A stretch of 64,000 bases of DNA, taken from Cupriavidus sp. P-10 (lineage in GTDB: Bacteria > Pseudomonadota > Gammaproteobacteria > Burkholderiales > Burkholderiaceae). The stretch spans positions 930,001 through 994,000 of the forward strand of contig NZ_AP025170.1 in NCBI RefSeq assembly GCF_003402535.2, in the 5' to 3' direction. Every line of letters starts with the position of its first letter. Position 1 is the first letter of the stretch. The notes beneath the pieces are model-generated. The model was not told the origin of the DNA and made no database searches. It saw nothing but the letters and a program-made list of their open reading frames with translations. Position numbers and translations under genes: made by a program. Below, piece by piece: positions 17,064 through 26,056 of this stretch.

Positions 17064-20009
17064 TCACGCCACCGCCTTGCCGTGCCGCGCGCCGTCGCCC
17101 ACGTACTGCGCGATGTCGACGGCATCGATCTGGTCAGGCCGCATGAAGCGCTCGGCGTAGCGCAGGTAGACGCCCGAGGTCAGGAACAACTCGAACAGCT
17201 GTGGGTCGATATGTTGCTGCGCCGCCGCCGTGGCCATGATGCGCACCGATTCCGACAGGCTCTTGGCCTTCTTGTACGGGCGATCGGCGGCGGTCAGCGC
17301 CTCGAAGATATCGGCAATTGCCATCATCCGGGCCAATGGGCTCATCGCGCTGCCATGCAGCTTGCGCGGGTAGCCCGTGCCGTCCATCTTCTCGTGATGG
17401 CTGCCGGCGATTTCCGGTACCTGGCGCAGGTGGCGGGGGAATGGCAGGCGCGACAGCATGACCTGCGTCTGCACGATATGCTCCTCGATCTTGAAGCGCT
17501 CCTCCTCCGACAGCGTGCCGCGGCTGACCAGCAGGTTGTGCAGTTCGCCGCGGTCGTAGAGGTGCGTGGGCGTATTCAGCCGGAAGCCCCATGGATTGTC
17601 GGCCGGGAAGATGTCGCGCGTGCCGCGCGCGATCGCATGTTCGGGCTTGTCGGCCAGCAGCGGTTCCACGGCCGGTAGCGGTGCCGCGGGGCGGTGTGCC
17701 TTGCGCGCCAGTTCCTCCTGCGAGATGCCGAGGCGGTCATCCAGCGTGCGCAACCAGGTGCGCTCCGCAATGCGCATCAGCCGTTCCTGCTGCGGTGCAT
17801 CCATGAACTCGCCGCCCTGGTTGCAGGCGGCGACAAAGGCAAAGTCGTCGTCCAGCGCCATGAGTTCGGCATCGCATCGCTGCCGCGCCGCGCTTGCATC
17901 CTCGCCGGCGGCGATGGCGCGCAGGCAGGCGATCTCGGCATCGCGCTTGAGCACCTCGAAGCGCATCCGTACCTCATGGATGCGGTCGCACAGCGTTTCC
18001 AGCTTGGTGGCCTTGTCGATGATGTATTCGGGGGTCGTGACCTTGCCGCAGTCGTGCAGCCACGCGGCAACGTGCAGGGCTTCCCACTGCGCGTCGGTCA
18101 TCTGGAACGTGCGGTAGGGGCCGTCGGTGGCATCGCAGGCGGCGCGGGCCAGCAGCCTGGCGAGTTCCGGCACGCGTTCGCAGTGGCCGCCGGTGTGCGG
18201 GCTCTTGGCATCGATGGCGCCCGCCATCATCCGGATAAAGGCATCGAAGAGATTGCGCTGGGCTTGCGTCAGCGCGCGCACTTCCAGCGCGCCGGCGCAC
18301 AGGCTGGCCAGGGTGCCGACGAAGGCGAGCCGGGCCGGATCGATCGGCGTGTCGCGCAAGACCAGGAGCAGGCCCTGCAATTCCTGCTGCCGCGTCGCGA
18401 GCGGAATCGCGGCGGCGTAGCATGGTGCGTCCGATGCCAGCAGTTCCAGCTTCGCCGCGCGAATGTCGTCGGGCGTCAGCGGGCCCGTCTGCGGCGCGAG
18501 CACGGCGGCAGCCGCACGCACCAGCGGCAGCGATTGCCGGATCGGGCTTGGTGGCATCGCCTGCGATACGCTGGCGCCGTCGCGATCGAATGCCGCGGCC
18601 ACGCTCAGCGCCTCGCCGTCCGCCAGGTACAACGCACCCGCGCTGCCCCCCGCGGCGTCGAGCATTTTCCTCAGCAGCACCGGCAGCAGTTGCTCCAGGC
18701 GGCTTTCGGCGGAGACGGCCTGGACAATGACCACAAAGCGCTGGACGGTCTGCCGCATGTCTTCCGTGGCGCCGGCAAGGGCATTCACCTCGCTGATGCG
18801 CGACCGCACCGCGATCGGCTGGCGGAAGTCGAACCGGCGCAGGGCTTCGACGCTGCCGGCCAGGTCATGCAGCGGCCGGGAAAGATAGCGGGCCACCAGC
18901 CAGATCAGCGGCAGCGACAGCAGCACGACCGCGACCGTGGCGCCCATGCCCAGCCAGGCGCGCTGCCTTGCTGTCTTGAGCAGTTCCTCCTGCGGAATGG
19001 CCGCGAGCAGGTACAGCGGCTTGCCGCCCGTGGGCGTCAACAGGTCGATGGTGGTGTACCAGGCCTCGTCGCCGGCGTGCATCAGTTCCTGCCGGCCGGA
19101 AGGGGCGCCGCGCGCGCCGATGCGTGCCGCGAGCCGGGTCAGGATGGGAATGCCGAAATCGCCTGGCATGACGAGCAATTCCGTGCGGATGGTGTCGGGG
19201 GCGGAGGCGGAATCCGGAAATTTGCGATCGATCGCGACGATGCGTCCGCTGCTATCGAGCAAGGCCAGCAACGAGCGCGGCATGGTCGTCTTGCGCGCCA
19301 GCATGCTGCCCAGCGAGTCCAGGCGGAAGTCGCCGCCCACCACGGCATCGCGGCGGGGGGTGGGAATGGCCACCGTGGCCCCGGAATCGTTGTCGGAAAA
19401 GAACAGGTAGGGTTCGGTCCTGACCAGGCCGCCGCTGGACATGGCGTCCTGGTACCAGGGCCGCCGGCGCGGGTCGAATTTGCTGGCGAAATCGTGATCG
19501 TCGACGCTGCGCAGGATGCCGAGACCAGCATCGAGGAAGTCGAGCCGGCCACGGCTTTGTGCGTTGCCGCCCCGCTCGACACTGCGCAAGACATAGGCGG
19601 CCTGCCCGGGTGCCTTGAACAGCGCCCGGTCGGCGTCGCCGCGCAGTGCCCGGATATAGAAAAAGCTGCCGTCGGCATAGCCGAGAAAAAGCGACTGCAG
19701 CACCGGCGAGGTGTCCAGCGCGTCACGCAGCAAGGCCAGCCGCGCCAGCCGCGCGTCGACCGTGGAGGCCTCGGCCAGCGAACTGTGGCTGACCAGCTTG
19801 ATGGCCATCTGCGCCGGCACGATCAGCTCGTTCACTTCGTCGAGCGTTTCCCGGCTGATGCGGTGGATGGCGTCGGAGGCAGCGGACTCCAGTGCCGTCT
19901 TGGTCATGAAGAAGTTGATGCCGCAAGTCAGCGCACCAACTGCCAGGACCAGCGACCCGAACAGCAGCCACAGGTGGACGTGAAGCGGGAAACTCTTGCG
20001 CGCTTGCAT
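17064..20009 (-). CDS. Membrane sensor with dCache, HAMP, GAF-like and split HD-GYP domains
   Basis: Probable cyclic-di-GMP phosphodiesterase responding to an external signal. The 981-residue protein has a first membrane span at about 14-34 and a periplasmic double-Cache-type sensor to about 345 (with the RRPWYQDA motif). A second span follows at about 355-375, then a HAMP linker, a GAF-like region at about 440-580 and an HD-GYP domain. The HD motif HDCGK (about 652-656) and HHEKMDGTGYP (about 871-881) are both present but are separated by about 160 extra residues compared with ordinary HD-GYP domains. The ATG at 20009 has a GGAGGTG ribosome binding site. It lies convergent to puuD, with no operon partner. 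Confidence 0.88.
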   Translation of the reverse strand: MQARKSFPLHVHLWLLFGSLVLAVGALTCGINFFMTKTALESAASDAIHRISRETLDEVNELIVPAQMAIKLVSHSSLAEASTVDARLARLALLRDALDTSPVLQSLFLGYADGSFFYIRALRGDADRALFKAPGQAAYVLRSVERGGNAQSRGRLDFLDAGLGILRSVDDHDFASKFDPRRRPWYQDAMSSGGLVRTEPYLFFSDNDSGATVAIPTPRRDAVVGGDFRLDSLGSMLARKTTMPRSLLALLDSSGRIVAIDRKFPDSASAPDTIRTELLVMPGDFGIPILTRLAARIGARGAPSGRQELMHAGDEAWYTTIDLLTPTGGKPLYLLAAIPQEELLKTARQRAWLGMGATVAVVLLSLPLIWLVARYLSRPLHDLAGSVEALRRFDFRQPIAVRSRISEVNALAGATEDMRQTVQRFVVIVQAVSAESRLEQLLPVLLRKMLDAAGGSAGALYLADGEALSVAAAFDRDGASVSQAMPPSPIRQSLPLVRAAAAVLAPQTGPLTPDDIRAAKLELLASDAPCYAAAIPLATRQQELQGLLLVLRDTPIDPARLAFVGTLASLCAGALEVRALTQAQRNLFDAFIRMMAGAIDAKSPHTGGHCERVPELARLLARAACDATDGPYRTFQMTDAQWEALHVAAWLHDCGKVTTPEYIIDKATKLETLCDRIHEVRMRFEVLKRDAEIACLRAIAAGEDASAARQRCDAELMALDDDFAFVAACNQGGEFMDAPQQERLMRIAERTWLRTLDDRLGISQEELARKAHRPAAPLPAVEPLLADKPEHAIARGTRDIFPADNPWGFRLNTPTHLYDRGELHNLLVSRGTLSEEERFKIEEHIVQTQVMLSRLPFPRHLRQVPEIAGSHHEKMDGTGYPRKLHGSAMSPLARMMAIADIFEALTAADRPYKKAKSLSESVRIMATAAAQQHIDPQLFELFLTSGVYLRYAERFMRPDQIDAVDIAQYVGDGARHGKAVA

Positions 20010-20159
20010 AGGCACCTCCCTCGGCAGGGTGTTGCACGGCGCGTAGCGGCGGCCGCCGCGTTACCTTGGCGGCCGTCCTGCGTGTAGCCCAACGTCCAGT
20101 TTCGAATGCGCGAGGGTGATCGTCAAGGCGCGCCTGGGGCGGCGCGGCGGCGCGGGGGA

Positions 20160-20735
20160 TCAGCCGCCGATATTCAGCAGTGCCAGCACGCCAAGCACCA
20201 CGAAGATCGCCGCGGCGATCTTGTGCACCAGCGCGATCGGCATCTTGTTGGCAAACTTGTCGCCCAGCAGCACGGCCGGCGCATTGGCGATCATCATGCC
20301 GAAGGTCGTGCCGGCCACCACCGCGACCACCGCATCGCTGAAGCGCGCTGCCAGCGCCACCGTGGCGATCTGCGTCTTGTCGCCCATCTCGGCGAAGAAG
20401 AAGGCAACGATGGTGGTGGCCAGGATGCCTAGCGCTCCCTTGACCGGCTTGGCCTGTTCGGCCTCGTCGAGCTTGTCGGGAATCAGCATCCATGCACCCA
20501 TTGCGATAAAGCCCAGGCCCAGGATCCAGCGCAGCAGGCTTTCGCCGACCACATGCGTGATCCAGCCGCCGAGCGCGCCGGCAAAGCCGTGGTTGACGAG
20601 CGTGGCGATCAGGATGCCAAGGATGATGGGAAGGGGCTTGCGATAGCGCGCGGCCAGCACCAGCGACAGCAGTTGCGTCTTGTCGCCCATTTCAGCGAGC
20701 GCGACGATGCCTGTGGAGACGAGGAAGGCTTCCAT
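20160..20735 (-). CDS. GDT1/TMEM165 (UPF0016) family manganese exporter
   Basis: Inner-membrane cation exporter of 191 residues with six hydrophobic segments in two homologous halves. Each half carries the family signature EMGDKTQ (about 15-21 and 116-122), whose acidic residues bind the metal. Family members export Mn2+ (known for several bacterial homologues, e.g. MneA in Vibrio). The start MEAFLVS is chosen because the aptamer and leader lie upstream of it; the longer frame to 20789 would run into that leader. A yybP-ykoY manganese riboswitch in the 5' leader supports manganese as substrate and regulator. Confidence 0.93.
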   Translation of the reverse strand: MEAFLVSTGIVALAEMGDKTQLLSLVLAARYRKPLPIILGILIATLVNHGFAGALGGWITHVVGESLLRWILGLGFIAMGAWMLIPDKLDEAEQAKPVKGALGILATTIVAFFFAEMGDKTQIATVALAARFSDAVVAVVAGTTFGMMIANAPAVLLGDKFANKMPIALVHKIAAAIFVVLGVLALLNIGG

Positions 20736-20820
20736 GTTTTTTTGTGGGATAACCGGGCCGCAATGCATCGCGAGATGCCAATGACGCACACCTTTCCCGG
20801 CCCGGCCAGAAAGGTATGGT

Positions 20821-20984
20821 CATCGGTCTCGCCAGGCATGGACGCTGCCTGGGCCAGTCTGGCCAGGCGGGTCCGGAGCTGCGCACGCCATAACCGCAAG
20901 CGGTCAAGTCTGTTGACGTACGCCCCTGTCCCCCGGAGTCCGCATTGCGCGGCGCGGTGAGAGCAGGGCGGCTACTCCCCAATG
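20821..20984 (-). promoter_or_regulatory. yybP-ykoY manganese riboswitch
   Basis: The minus-strand leader of the GDT1 gene holds every conserved block of the yybP-ykoY aptamer in order. Closing helix P1 is CATTGG (20979-20984) with CCGATG (20821-20826). The GGGGAGTAGC block follows directly, then CGTCAACAGACTTG in the middle and GGCGAGACC just before the 3' side of P1. This class senses Mn2+ (established). The 85 bases between aptamer and ATG form further hairpins (CCTTTC/GAAAGG; GCATC/GATGC) and no clear Shine-Dalgarno, so control is probably translational, as in E. coli alx and mntP; that last point is inference. Confidence 0.9.
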
Positions 20985-20993
20985 GAAGCGCTA

Positions 20994-21023
20994 ATTATAA
21001 CTGTGGCGGCGGTGGGTCGTCCA
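20994..21023 (-). promoter_or_regulatory. Promoter of the riboswitch-GDT1 transcript
   Basis: A consensus -10 box TATAAT (20994-20999, minus strand) lies 18 bases after TGGACG (21018-21023). The predicted start is at about 20987, a few bases before the aptamer's first helix. Confidence 0.65.
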
Positions 21024-21033
21024 CCGCCGCCAC
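21003..21033 (-). terminator. Strong hairpin downstream of the desaturase gene
   Basis: A 13-bp perfect stem (GTGGCGGCGGTGG / CCACCGCCGCCAC) with a five-base loop starts 13 bp after the desaturase stop. The minus strand continues AGTTATAATT with no proper T-run, so termination efficiency is uncertain. It overlaps the -35 region of the next promoter. Confidence 0.55.
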
Positions 21034-21046
21034 GCGGGTGTGGCGC

Positions 21047-22216
21047 TCAGGCCGGTACCGGCGCGTTGTCGCTGGTCTGGCGGCCGCGGAAGTCGGTCCA
21101 GCACAGTGCCTTGAAGTCGTACAGCTTGCAGCGGCGCGCGGTGTCGAAATACCAGCGCCAGGAGAAGTTCTCGACGATGATGCGGCCCGGCAGTGCATGC
21201 TCCAGCAGCGCCTGGGCGCGCTTGAGGCGGTACAGCGGCACGCTCATGTCAACGTGGTGCGCGGTGTGCTCCATGATGTGGTGCAGCGCGGAGCCAATGC
21301 CATGGCGGAAGCGCAGGTGCACGGTGGTCGAGACGAACGGCTGCGCCTTGGCCCACATGGTCTTGGTGTCGTACCACGCCACGCTGGCATGGGTATGGTG
21401 CACGTACAGCACAAAGCCCACGGTCACATTCCACACCAGGAAGGGCAGCACGAAGCCGGCGCCGACCAGCATCCAGGCCGACTGGCCCGTAGCAAGGGCC
21501 ACTGCCACCAGCCCGCCGATCCAGGCCACGCCGAAGGCCGCCACCAGCAGGCAATCGCGAACGAAGACCGGGCGGCGCGTTGCCATTTGCCGCTTGCTGG
21601 GGAAAAACAGCTTGCTCCACCAGATCTCGACCAGGTAGTACAGGCCCGGGCCGAAGCCAGTGCGGTAGATGCGCTCCATCGCACGGCGCCAGCGCGGCAG
21701 CGCGTTGAATTCTTCCAGCGAATAGGGCGCCCAGACGAAGTCGAAGCCCTTCAGGTTGGTGTAGCCGTGGTGGACCACGTTATGGCCGACTTCCCACAGG
21801 CTGTAGGGCGTCAGTGACGGCAGGAAGGTCAGCCGGCCCAGCCATTTGTTCAGGCCGCGGCGCGGCGTCAGGCTCTGGTGGCAGGCATCGTGGCCGATGA
21901 TGAACAGGCGCGCGATCACCAGCCCGGCCAGCACGCCCAACGCCAGCTTGGCGGCCCAGTGCGGGGCCAGCACCACGCCGGCCAGCACGGCGGCGAACAG
22001 CAGGTAGTCGAAGGCGAACAGCGCCAGCGCGCGCGGCGTGCTGCGCGCGCCCAACGGGATCAGCCAGCCGCGGATGATCTTGCGCGACGGAAAATGCGCA
22101 TCCGGGGCGATCGGCTCTGGCAACGGCAGCCGGCCCGGCTTGGCGGACTGCCGGGCATGCGGGGCATGCTCGGGATGCGCTGCGGGCGCTGAGGGCGCTG
22201 ATGGGATTGCGGTCAT
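21047..22216 (-). CDS. Membrane fatty acid desaturase
   Basis: An integral-membrane acyl-lipid or acyl-CoA desaturase of 389 residues with the three histidine boxes that bind the di-iron centre: HDACH (about 109-113), HNVVHH (about 145-150) and HTAHH (about 317-321). Hydrophobic spans flank them. Box spacing fits the front-end/omega class of fatty acid desaturases rather than carotene hydroxylases; regiospecificity cannot be read. The N-terminal 40 residues are a Pro/Ala/His-rich cytoplasmic tail. An AGAAGG ribosome binding site precedes the ATG. It lies 203 bp downstream of guaD on the same strand, separated by a hairpin. Confidence 0.9.
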   Translation of the reverse strand: MTAIPSAPSAPAAHPEHAPHARQSAKPGRLPLPEPIAPDAHFPSRKIIRGWLIPLGARSTPRALALFAFDYLLFAAVLAGVVLAPHWAAKLALGVLAGLVIARLFIIGHDACHQSLTPRRGLNKWLGRLTFLPSLTPYSLWEVGHNVVHHGYTNLKGFDFVWAPYSLEEFNALPRWRRAMERIYRTGFGPGLYYLVEIWWSKLFFPSKRQMATRRPVFVRDCLLVAAFGVAWIGGLVAVALATGQSAWMLVGAGFVLPFLVWNVTVGFVLYVHHTHASVAWYDTKTMWAKAQPFVSTTVHLRFRHGIGSALHHIMEHTAHHVDMSVPLYRLKRAQALLEHALPGRIIVENFSWRWYFDTARRCKLYDFKALCWTDFRGRQTSDNAPVPA

Positions 22217-22360
22217 GCGGAACCTTCTGGTTTTGCGGTCGGATGGTGTCAGCCGTGCGGCGACGCATGCCGGCCATGGCGAAACCGTAAGGTTAGAAGG
22301 CTTTGCCGGTGGGGTTCTTGACGGGCGTCAATCCGGAGGGATGCGCTAAGCGGTAGAAGC

Positions 22361-22385
22361 GCGCCCGCCGCGCAGGGGCGGGCGC
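22361..22385 (-). repeat. Hairpin after guaD
   Basis: GCGCCCGCC pairs with GGCGGGCGC over a seven-base loop, 34 bp downstream of the guaD stop. There is no T-run on either strand. It probably marks the 3' end of the xdh-guaD transcript; the 144 bp between it and the desaturase start show nothing else. Confidence 0.45.
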
Positions 22386-22419
22386 CATGATGTGGGATGT
22401 AATGGCAATATGTGACGGA

Positions 22420-23739
22420 TCAGGCAGCGGCGCGCGCCGGCTCACCCATGATGTAGACGCTGTCGATCACGCGGTCGTCGCCCAGCATGGCAAAGGCGAA
22501 CAGCTCTTCTTCCAGCGTCTCGGAGCGGTTGCTGCGGCGGGCGATCAGCGGCGTGGCCTTGGGATCGAGCACGACGAAGTCAGCCTCGCAGCCTTCGCTG
22601 AAGCTGCCGACGCGGGCGGTCCAGCCCAGCGCCTCGGCGGCGGCGCGCGTGGCCAGGTAGAACATGCGCAGCGCGGTCAGGTAGTAGCCGCCCATGCGTG
22701 CGACCTTGTGCGCGGCGTTCATGGTGCGGAACATCGAGAACGAGGTGCCGCCGCCGACGTCGGTCGCCAGCGTCACGTTCAGGCGGTTGGCGTCGGACTG
22801 GTGGAAGTCATAGAAGCCGCTGCCCAGGAACAGGTTGGAGGTGGGGCAGTGCGCCACCGCGGCGCCGCTGTCGGCCAGCCGGCGGCGGTCGTCCTGGTCC
22901 AGGTAGATGGCGTGGCCGTACATCGCGCCGGGGCGCAGCAGGCCGTAGCGGTCGTAGACGTCCAGGTAGCTGCGGGAATCCGGGAACAGCTCGGCGACCC
23001 ATTTCACTTCGTCGCGGTTCTCGGCCACGTGGGTCTGGATAAAGGCGTCGGGATAGGCGCGCGCCAGTTCGCCGCAGGCGGCCAGCTGCGCTTCAGTCGA
23101 GGTCGGCGCGAAACGCGGCGTGATGGCGTACGACAGGCGGCCCTTGTTATGCCAGCGCGACAGCAGGTCGGCCGAGTCCTTCGCGCCGGTTTCGGCGGTA
23201 TCGCGCAGGAATTCGGGGCAGTTGCGGTCCATCATCACCTTGCCGGTGACCATGCGCAGGTTGCGCGCCTCGCTTTCGGCAAAGAGCGCGTCGGCCGAAG
23301 CCTTGTGCACCGTGCTCCAGACCACCGCGCTTGTGGTGCCGTTGCGCAGCAGTTCTTCGGTAAAGAAGCCGGCCACGCCGCGCGCGTATTCGGGATCGGC
23401 GAAGCGGCGCTCTTCCGGGAAGGTGTAGGTGTCGAGCCAGTGCAGCAGGCCCGGCGACGGCGACGCGATCATGTCGGTCTGCGGGTAGTGCACGTGGGTG
23501 TCGATAAAGCCAGGCACGATCAGCTTGCCGCGGTGGTCGACGATCTCGGCGCCGGCCGGGATGCGTTCAACGAGCTTCGCATACTCGCCGGCCGCGGCGA
23601 TGCGGCCGTCGGTGACGATCAGCACCCCATCGTCCCAATACTGGTACGCATCCTCATGGAACTGCGGGTCGCGCAGGAAATGCAGCACGCGGCCGCGGAT
23701 GGCACGGGTGGTGGATTCAGTCGTGGGGGTGGTCGTCAT
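22420..23739 (-). CDS. guaD: Guanine deaminase
   Basis: Converts guanine to xanthine and ammonia, feeding xanthine dehydrogenase. It is a 439-residue amidohydrolase-superfamily enzyme: the metal motif DTHVH at about 80-84 in FIDTHVHYPQTDM (typical of guanine deaminase), the QTHVAEN segment, GHAIYLD and the DVGGGTSFSMF stretch with the metal Asp. It lies last in the xdhABC-adenine deaminase-guaD cluster, 64 bp after the adenine deaminase gene, on the same strand. Together these provide entry of both purine bases into the pathway. Confidence 0.95.
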   Translation of the reverse strand: MTTTPTTESTTRAIRGRVLHFLRDPQFHEDAYQYWDDGVLIVTDGRIAAAGEYAKLVERIPAGAEIVDHRGKLIVPGFIDTHVHYPQTDMIASPSPGLLHWLDTYTFPEERRFADPEYARGVAGFFTEELLRNGTTSAVVWSTVHKASADALFAESEARNLRMVTGKVMMDRNCPEFLRDTAETGAKDSADLLSRWHNKGRLSYAITPRFAPTSTEAQLAACGELARAYPDAFIQTHVAENRDEVKWVAELFPDSRSYLDVYDRYGLLRPGAMYGHAIYLDQDDRRRLADSGAAVAHCPTSNLFLGSGFYDFHQSDANRLNVTLATDVGGGTSFSMFRTMNAAHKVARMGGYYLTALRMFYLATRAAAEALGWTARVGSFSEGCEADFVVLDPKATPLIARRSNRSETLEEELFAFAMLGDDRVIDSVYIMGEPARAAA

Positions 23740-23803
23740 CGTTTGTCTCTTGTCGCCGGCCCGCGCGTGAATACGCGGCGGGTCGGGCTATTGCATGCGC
23801 CGT

Positions 23804-24859
23804 TCAGGCCGTGGGGGCCGTCGCGGGCGGGGATTTGGGCCTGGCCGACCAGAAGTGGTCGACTTCGGCCAGGAACTCGGCCTTCTGCTGGTCGGACAGG
23901 AAGGCCGCTTCAAAGCTGTTGCGCGCCAGCTTGTGTGCGTCGGACTCGTCCAGCGGCAGCGCGTCGAAGGTGGCTTCCCAGTTGGCGTTCATGTAGCCGC
24001 CAAAGTAGGCCGGATCGTCCGAATGCAGCGTGATCGCCACGCCCGCATCCAGCATGCGCTTGAGCGGGTGGTCGCGCAGGTCGGGGTAGACCTTGAGCTT
24101 GACGTTGGACAGCGGGCATACCGTCAGCGCCACGCGCTCGCGCGCCAGGCGCTGGATCAGCGCGGCATCGTCGATGGCACGCACGCCGTGGTCGATGCGC
24201 TCGACGTTGAGGATGTCGAGTGCGTCGGTGACATATTGCGCCGGACCTTCCTCGCCAGCGTGTGCGACCAGGTGCAGGCCCAGCTCCTTCGCCCGCGCGA
24301 ACACGCGTGCGAACTTCTCCGGGGGGTTGCCTTTCTCGGAGGAATCCAGCCCCACGCCGACGAAGCGATCGCGGTAGGACAGCGCGGCTTCCAGCGTGGC
24401 AAAGGCGTCTTCTTCCGACAGGTGGCGCAGGAAGCACAGGATCAGGCTGCTGGAGAAGTCATACTCCGTGCGTGCCTGGGCCAGCGCGTCGGCAATGCCG
24501 TCGATCACCACGCCGATCGGCACGCCGCGCGCGGTATGGGTCTGCGGATCGAAGAAGATCTCGGCGTGGCGGACATTGTCGGCGACGGCGCGCTTGACGT
24601 AGTCCATGGTCATGTCGAAGAAATCTTCCTCGGTCAGCAGCACGCTGGCGCCGGCGTAGTAGATGTCCAGGAACGACTGCAGGTCGGTAAAGGCATAGGC
24701 GGCGCGCAGCGCCTCCACGCTGGGGTAGGGCAGCGCCACCTGGTTGCGCTGGGCGAGCCGGAAGATCAGTTCCGGCTCAAGCGTGCCTTCGATATGCACA
24801 TGCAGTTCGGCCTTTGGGGTACGGCGGATTTTGTCCGCCAGTGCGGCATCGATGGTCAT
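23804..24859 (-). CDS. Adenine deaminase (adenosine-deaminase-fold, type 2)
   Basis: The 351-residue protein belongs to the adenosine/adenine deaminase family: HVHIEGTLEPEL with metal His about 20 and 22, HAGEEG, and HSDDPAYFGG with the metal Asp. The combination EGTLEPEL, FFDPQTHTARG and DDPAYFGGY matches the bacterial group shown to use adenine rather than adenosine (Pseudomonas aeruginosa PA0148 type), giving hypoxanthine. I therefore call adenine deaminase, though annotation as adenosine deaminase (add) is common. The start MTIDAAL follows non-conserved leader residues. It lies 51 bp after xdhC; its product would be oxidised by XdhAB. Confidence 0.87.
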   Translation of the reverse strand: MTIDAALADKIRRTPKAELHVHIEGTLEPELIFRLAQRNQVALPYPSVEALRAAYAFTDLQSFLDIYYAGASVLLTEEDFFDMTMDYVKRAVADNVRHAEIFFDPQTHTARGVPIGVVIDGIADALAQARTEYDFSSSLILCFLRHLSEEDAFATLEAALSYRDRFVGVGLDSSEKGNPPEKFARVFARAKELGLHLVAHAGEEGPAQYVTDALDILNVERIDHGVRAIDDAALIQRLARERVALTVCPLSNVKLKVYPDLRDHPLKRMLDAGVAITLHSDDPAYFGGYMNANWEATFDALPLDESDAHKLARNSFEAAFLSDQQKAEFLAEVDHFWSARPKSPPATAPTA

Positions 24860-24910
24860 GGGGGCCTCGTGTTCTCTATGCCCGCCGGCCAGGGCCGGCG
24901 GCACGGGTTC

Positions 24911-25900
24911 TCAGGGATGCACCGCCTCCGCCAGGCCCGCACGCAGCGCGGCTAAGCGCTGCTCGCGAACCTGGAGCAGCTGGGCGACGATGGCTACCGC
25001 AATCATAGCCGGAGCCTTGTCGGTAATCCCGGGAACCCCCATGGGGCATGTCATTTCCGCAAACCTGGCCGGGTCGATGCCGTGCTCGGCCATGCGGTGT
25101 TCAAAGCGTGCGCGCTTGGTCTTGGAGCCGATCAGGCCGAAGTAGGCAAAATCGGTGCGCTTCAGGATTTCTTCGCACAGGGTCTGGTCAAGCGCATGGC
25201 TGTGCGTCATCACCAGGAAATAGCTGCCCGCCGGGGCCTGCGCGACCACGGCCTCGGGCGTGTCGCTGGCCTCGGCCTCGACGTTGTCGGGCAGGCCGCC
25301 GGGGAACAGCGTGTCGCGCTCGTCGACCCAGTGGACGCGGCACGGCAGCGTCGCCAGGACCTTGACCAGCGCATGGCCGACGTGGCCGGCGCCGAACAGC
25401 ACCACGTGCATGGCATCGGGCACCAGCGTGTCGGTCCAGCTGCCATCCTGCTGCAGGTCGACGGTGGGCAGGACGGCGCGGCTGTCGGCAAAGGTCACTG
25501 CGCCAGTGGCGGGCACGTGCCGCTGCAGCGAGCGCTGCGCGGCGAAGTTGCGTTCGACCGCGTCGAGCCACGCCAGGTCGGCTTCGCCGAGCACCTCGAA
25601 TGCCAGCTGCACCACGCCGCCGCAGCACTGGCCCAGCGCCGGGCCCAGCGGGATGCGCTCGATGCGGCGCTGCTCATGCCGCACCAGCATCTCCCGCGCG
25701 ATATCCATGCCGCGCCACTCCAGGTGGCCGCCGCCAATGGTGCCGACCAGATCGTTGGGGCTGACCAGCATGCGGATGCCGGGCTCGCGCGGGGCCGAGC
25801 CCTTGACCTCGACGATGGTCACCATCGCCACCGGCACGCCAGTGCGCACCATGCGGGCGGCGTCGGCGAAGCGGAAGGGTTTGAGCGGTGCGTCCTGCAT
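24911..25900 (-). CDS. xdhC: Xanthine dehydrogenase accessory protein XdhC
   Basis: Binds molybdenum cofactor, promotes its sulfuration and inserts it into XdhB (family function). The 329-residue protein has the N-terminal XdhC/CoxI domain (VKGSAPREPG, GTIGGGHLEW, GQCCGG) and a C-terminal Rossmann-like XdhC domain (LFGAGHVGHALVKVL, GLIGSKTKRARF). Its position directly downstream of xdhB is the standard order. A 156-bp gap with a stable hairpin separates it from xdhB, suggesting differential expression of catalytic and accessory parts. Confidence 0.95.
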   Translation of the reverse strand: MQDAPLKPFRFADAARMVRTGVPVAMVTIVEVKGSAPREPGIRMLVSPNDLVGTIGGGHLEWRGMDIAREMLVRHEQRRIERIPLGPALGQCCGGVVQLAFEVLGEADLAWLDAVERNFAAQRSLQRHVPATGAVTFADSRAVLPTVDLQQDGSWTDTLVPDAMHVVLFGAGHVGHALVKVLATLPCRVHWVDERDTLFPGGLPDNVEAEASDTPEAVVAQAPAGSYFLVMTHSHALDQTLCEEILKRTDFAYFGLIGSKTKRARFEHRMAEHGIDPARFAEMTCPMGVPGITDKAPAMIAVAIVAQLLQVREQRLAALRAGLAEAVHP

Positions 25901-25971
25901 GTCGGGGGCCTTGTTCGAATACTGGGTCTTGCTTGGGGGCAGGGTTGGCGCGCGCCTGCTTCTTCCGCCGG

Positions 25972-25999
25972 CCCCGTGCCTGTCAAGGCAGGCACGGGG
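25972..25999 (-). repeat. Intercistronic hairpin between xdhB and xdhC
   Basis: An 11-bp perfect stem CCCCGTGCCTG / CAGGCACGGGG with a six-base loop. No T-run. It may stabilise the xdhAB part of the transcript or attenuate read-through into xdhC. Confidence 0.5.
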
Positions 26000-26056
26000 G
26001 GAAAGTCCGGGGCGCCCGCGGGCGCGCGCTTCCTTGCGATCGCTTCGTTGCTGCGC

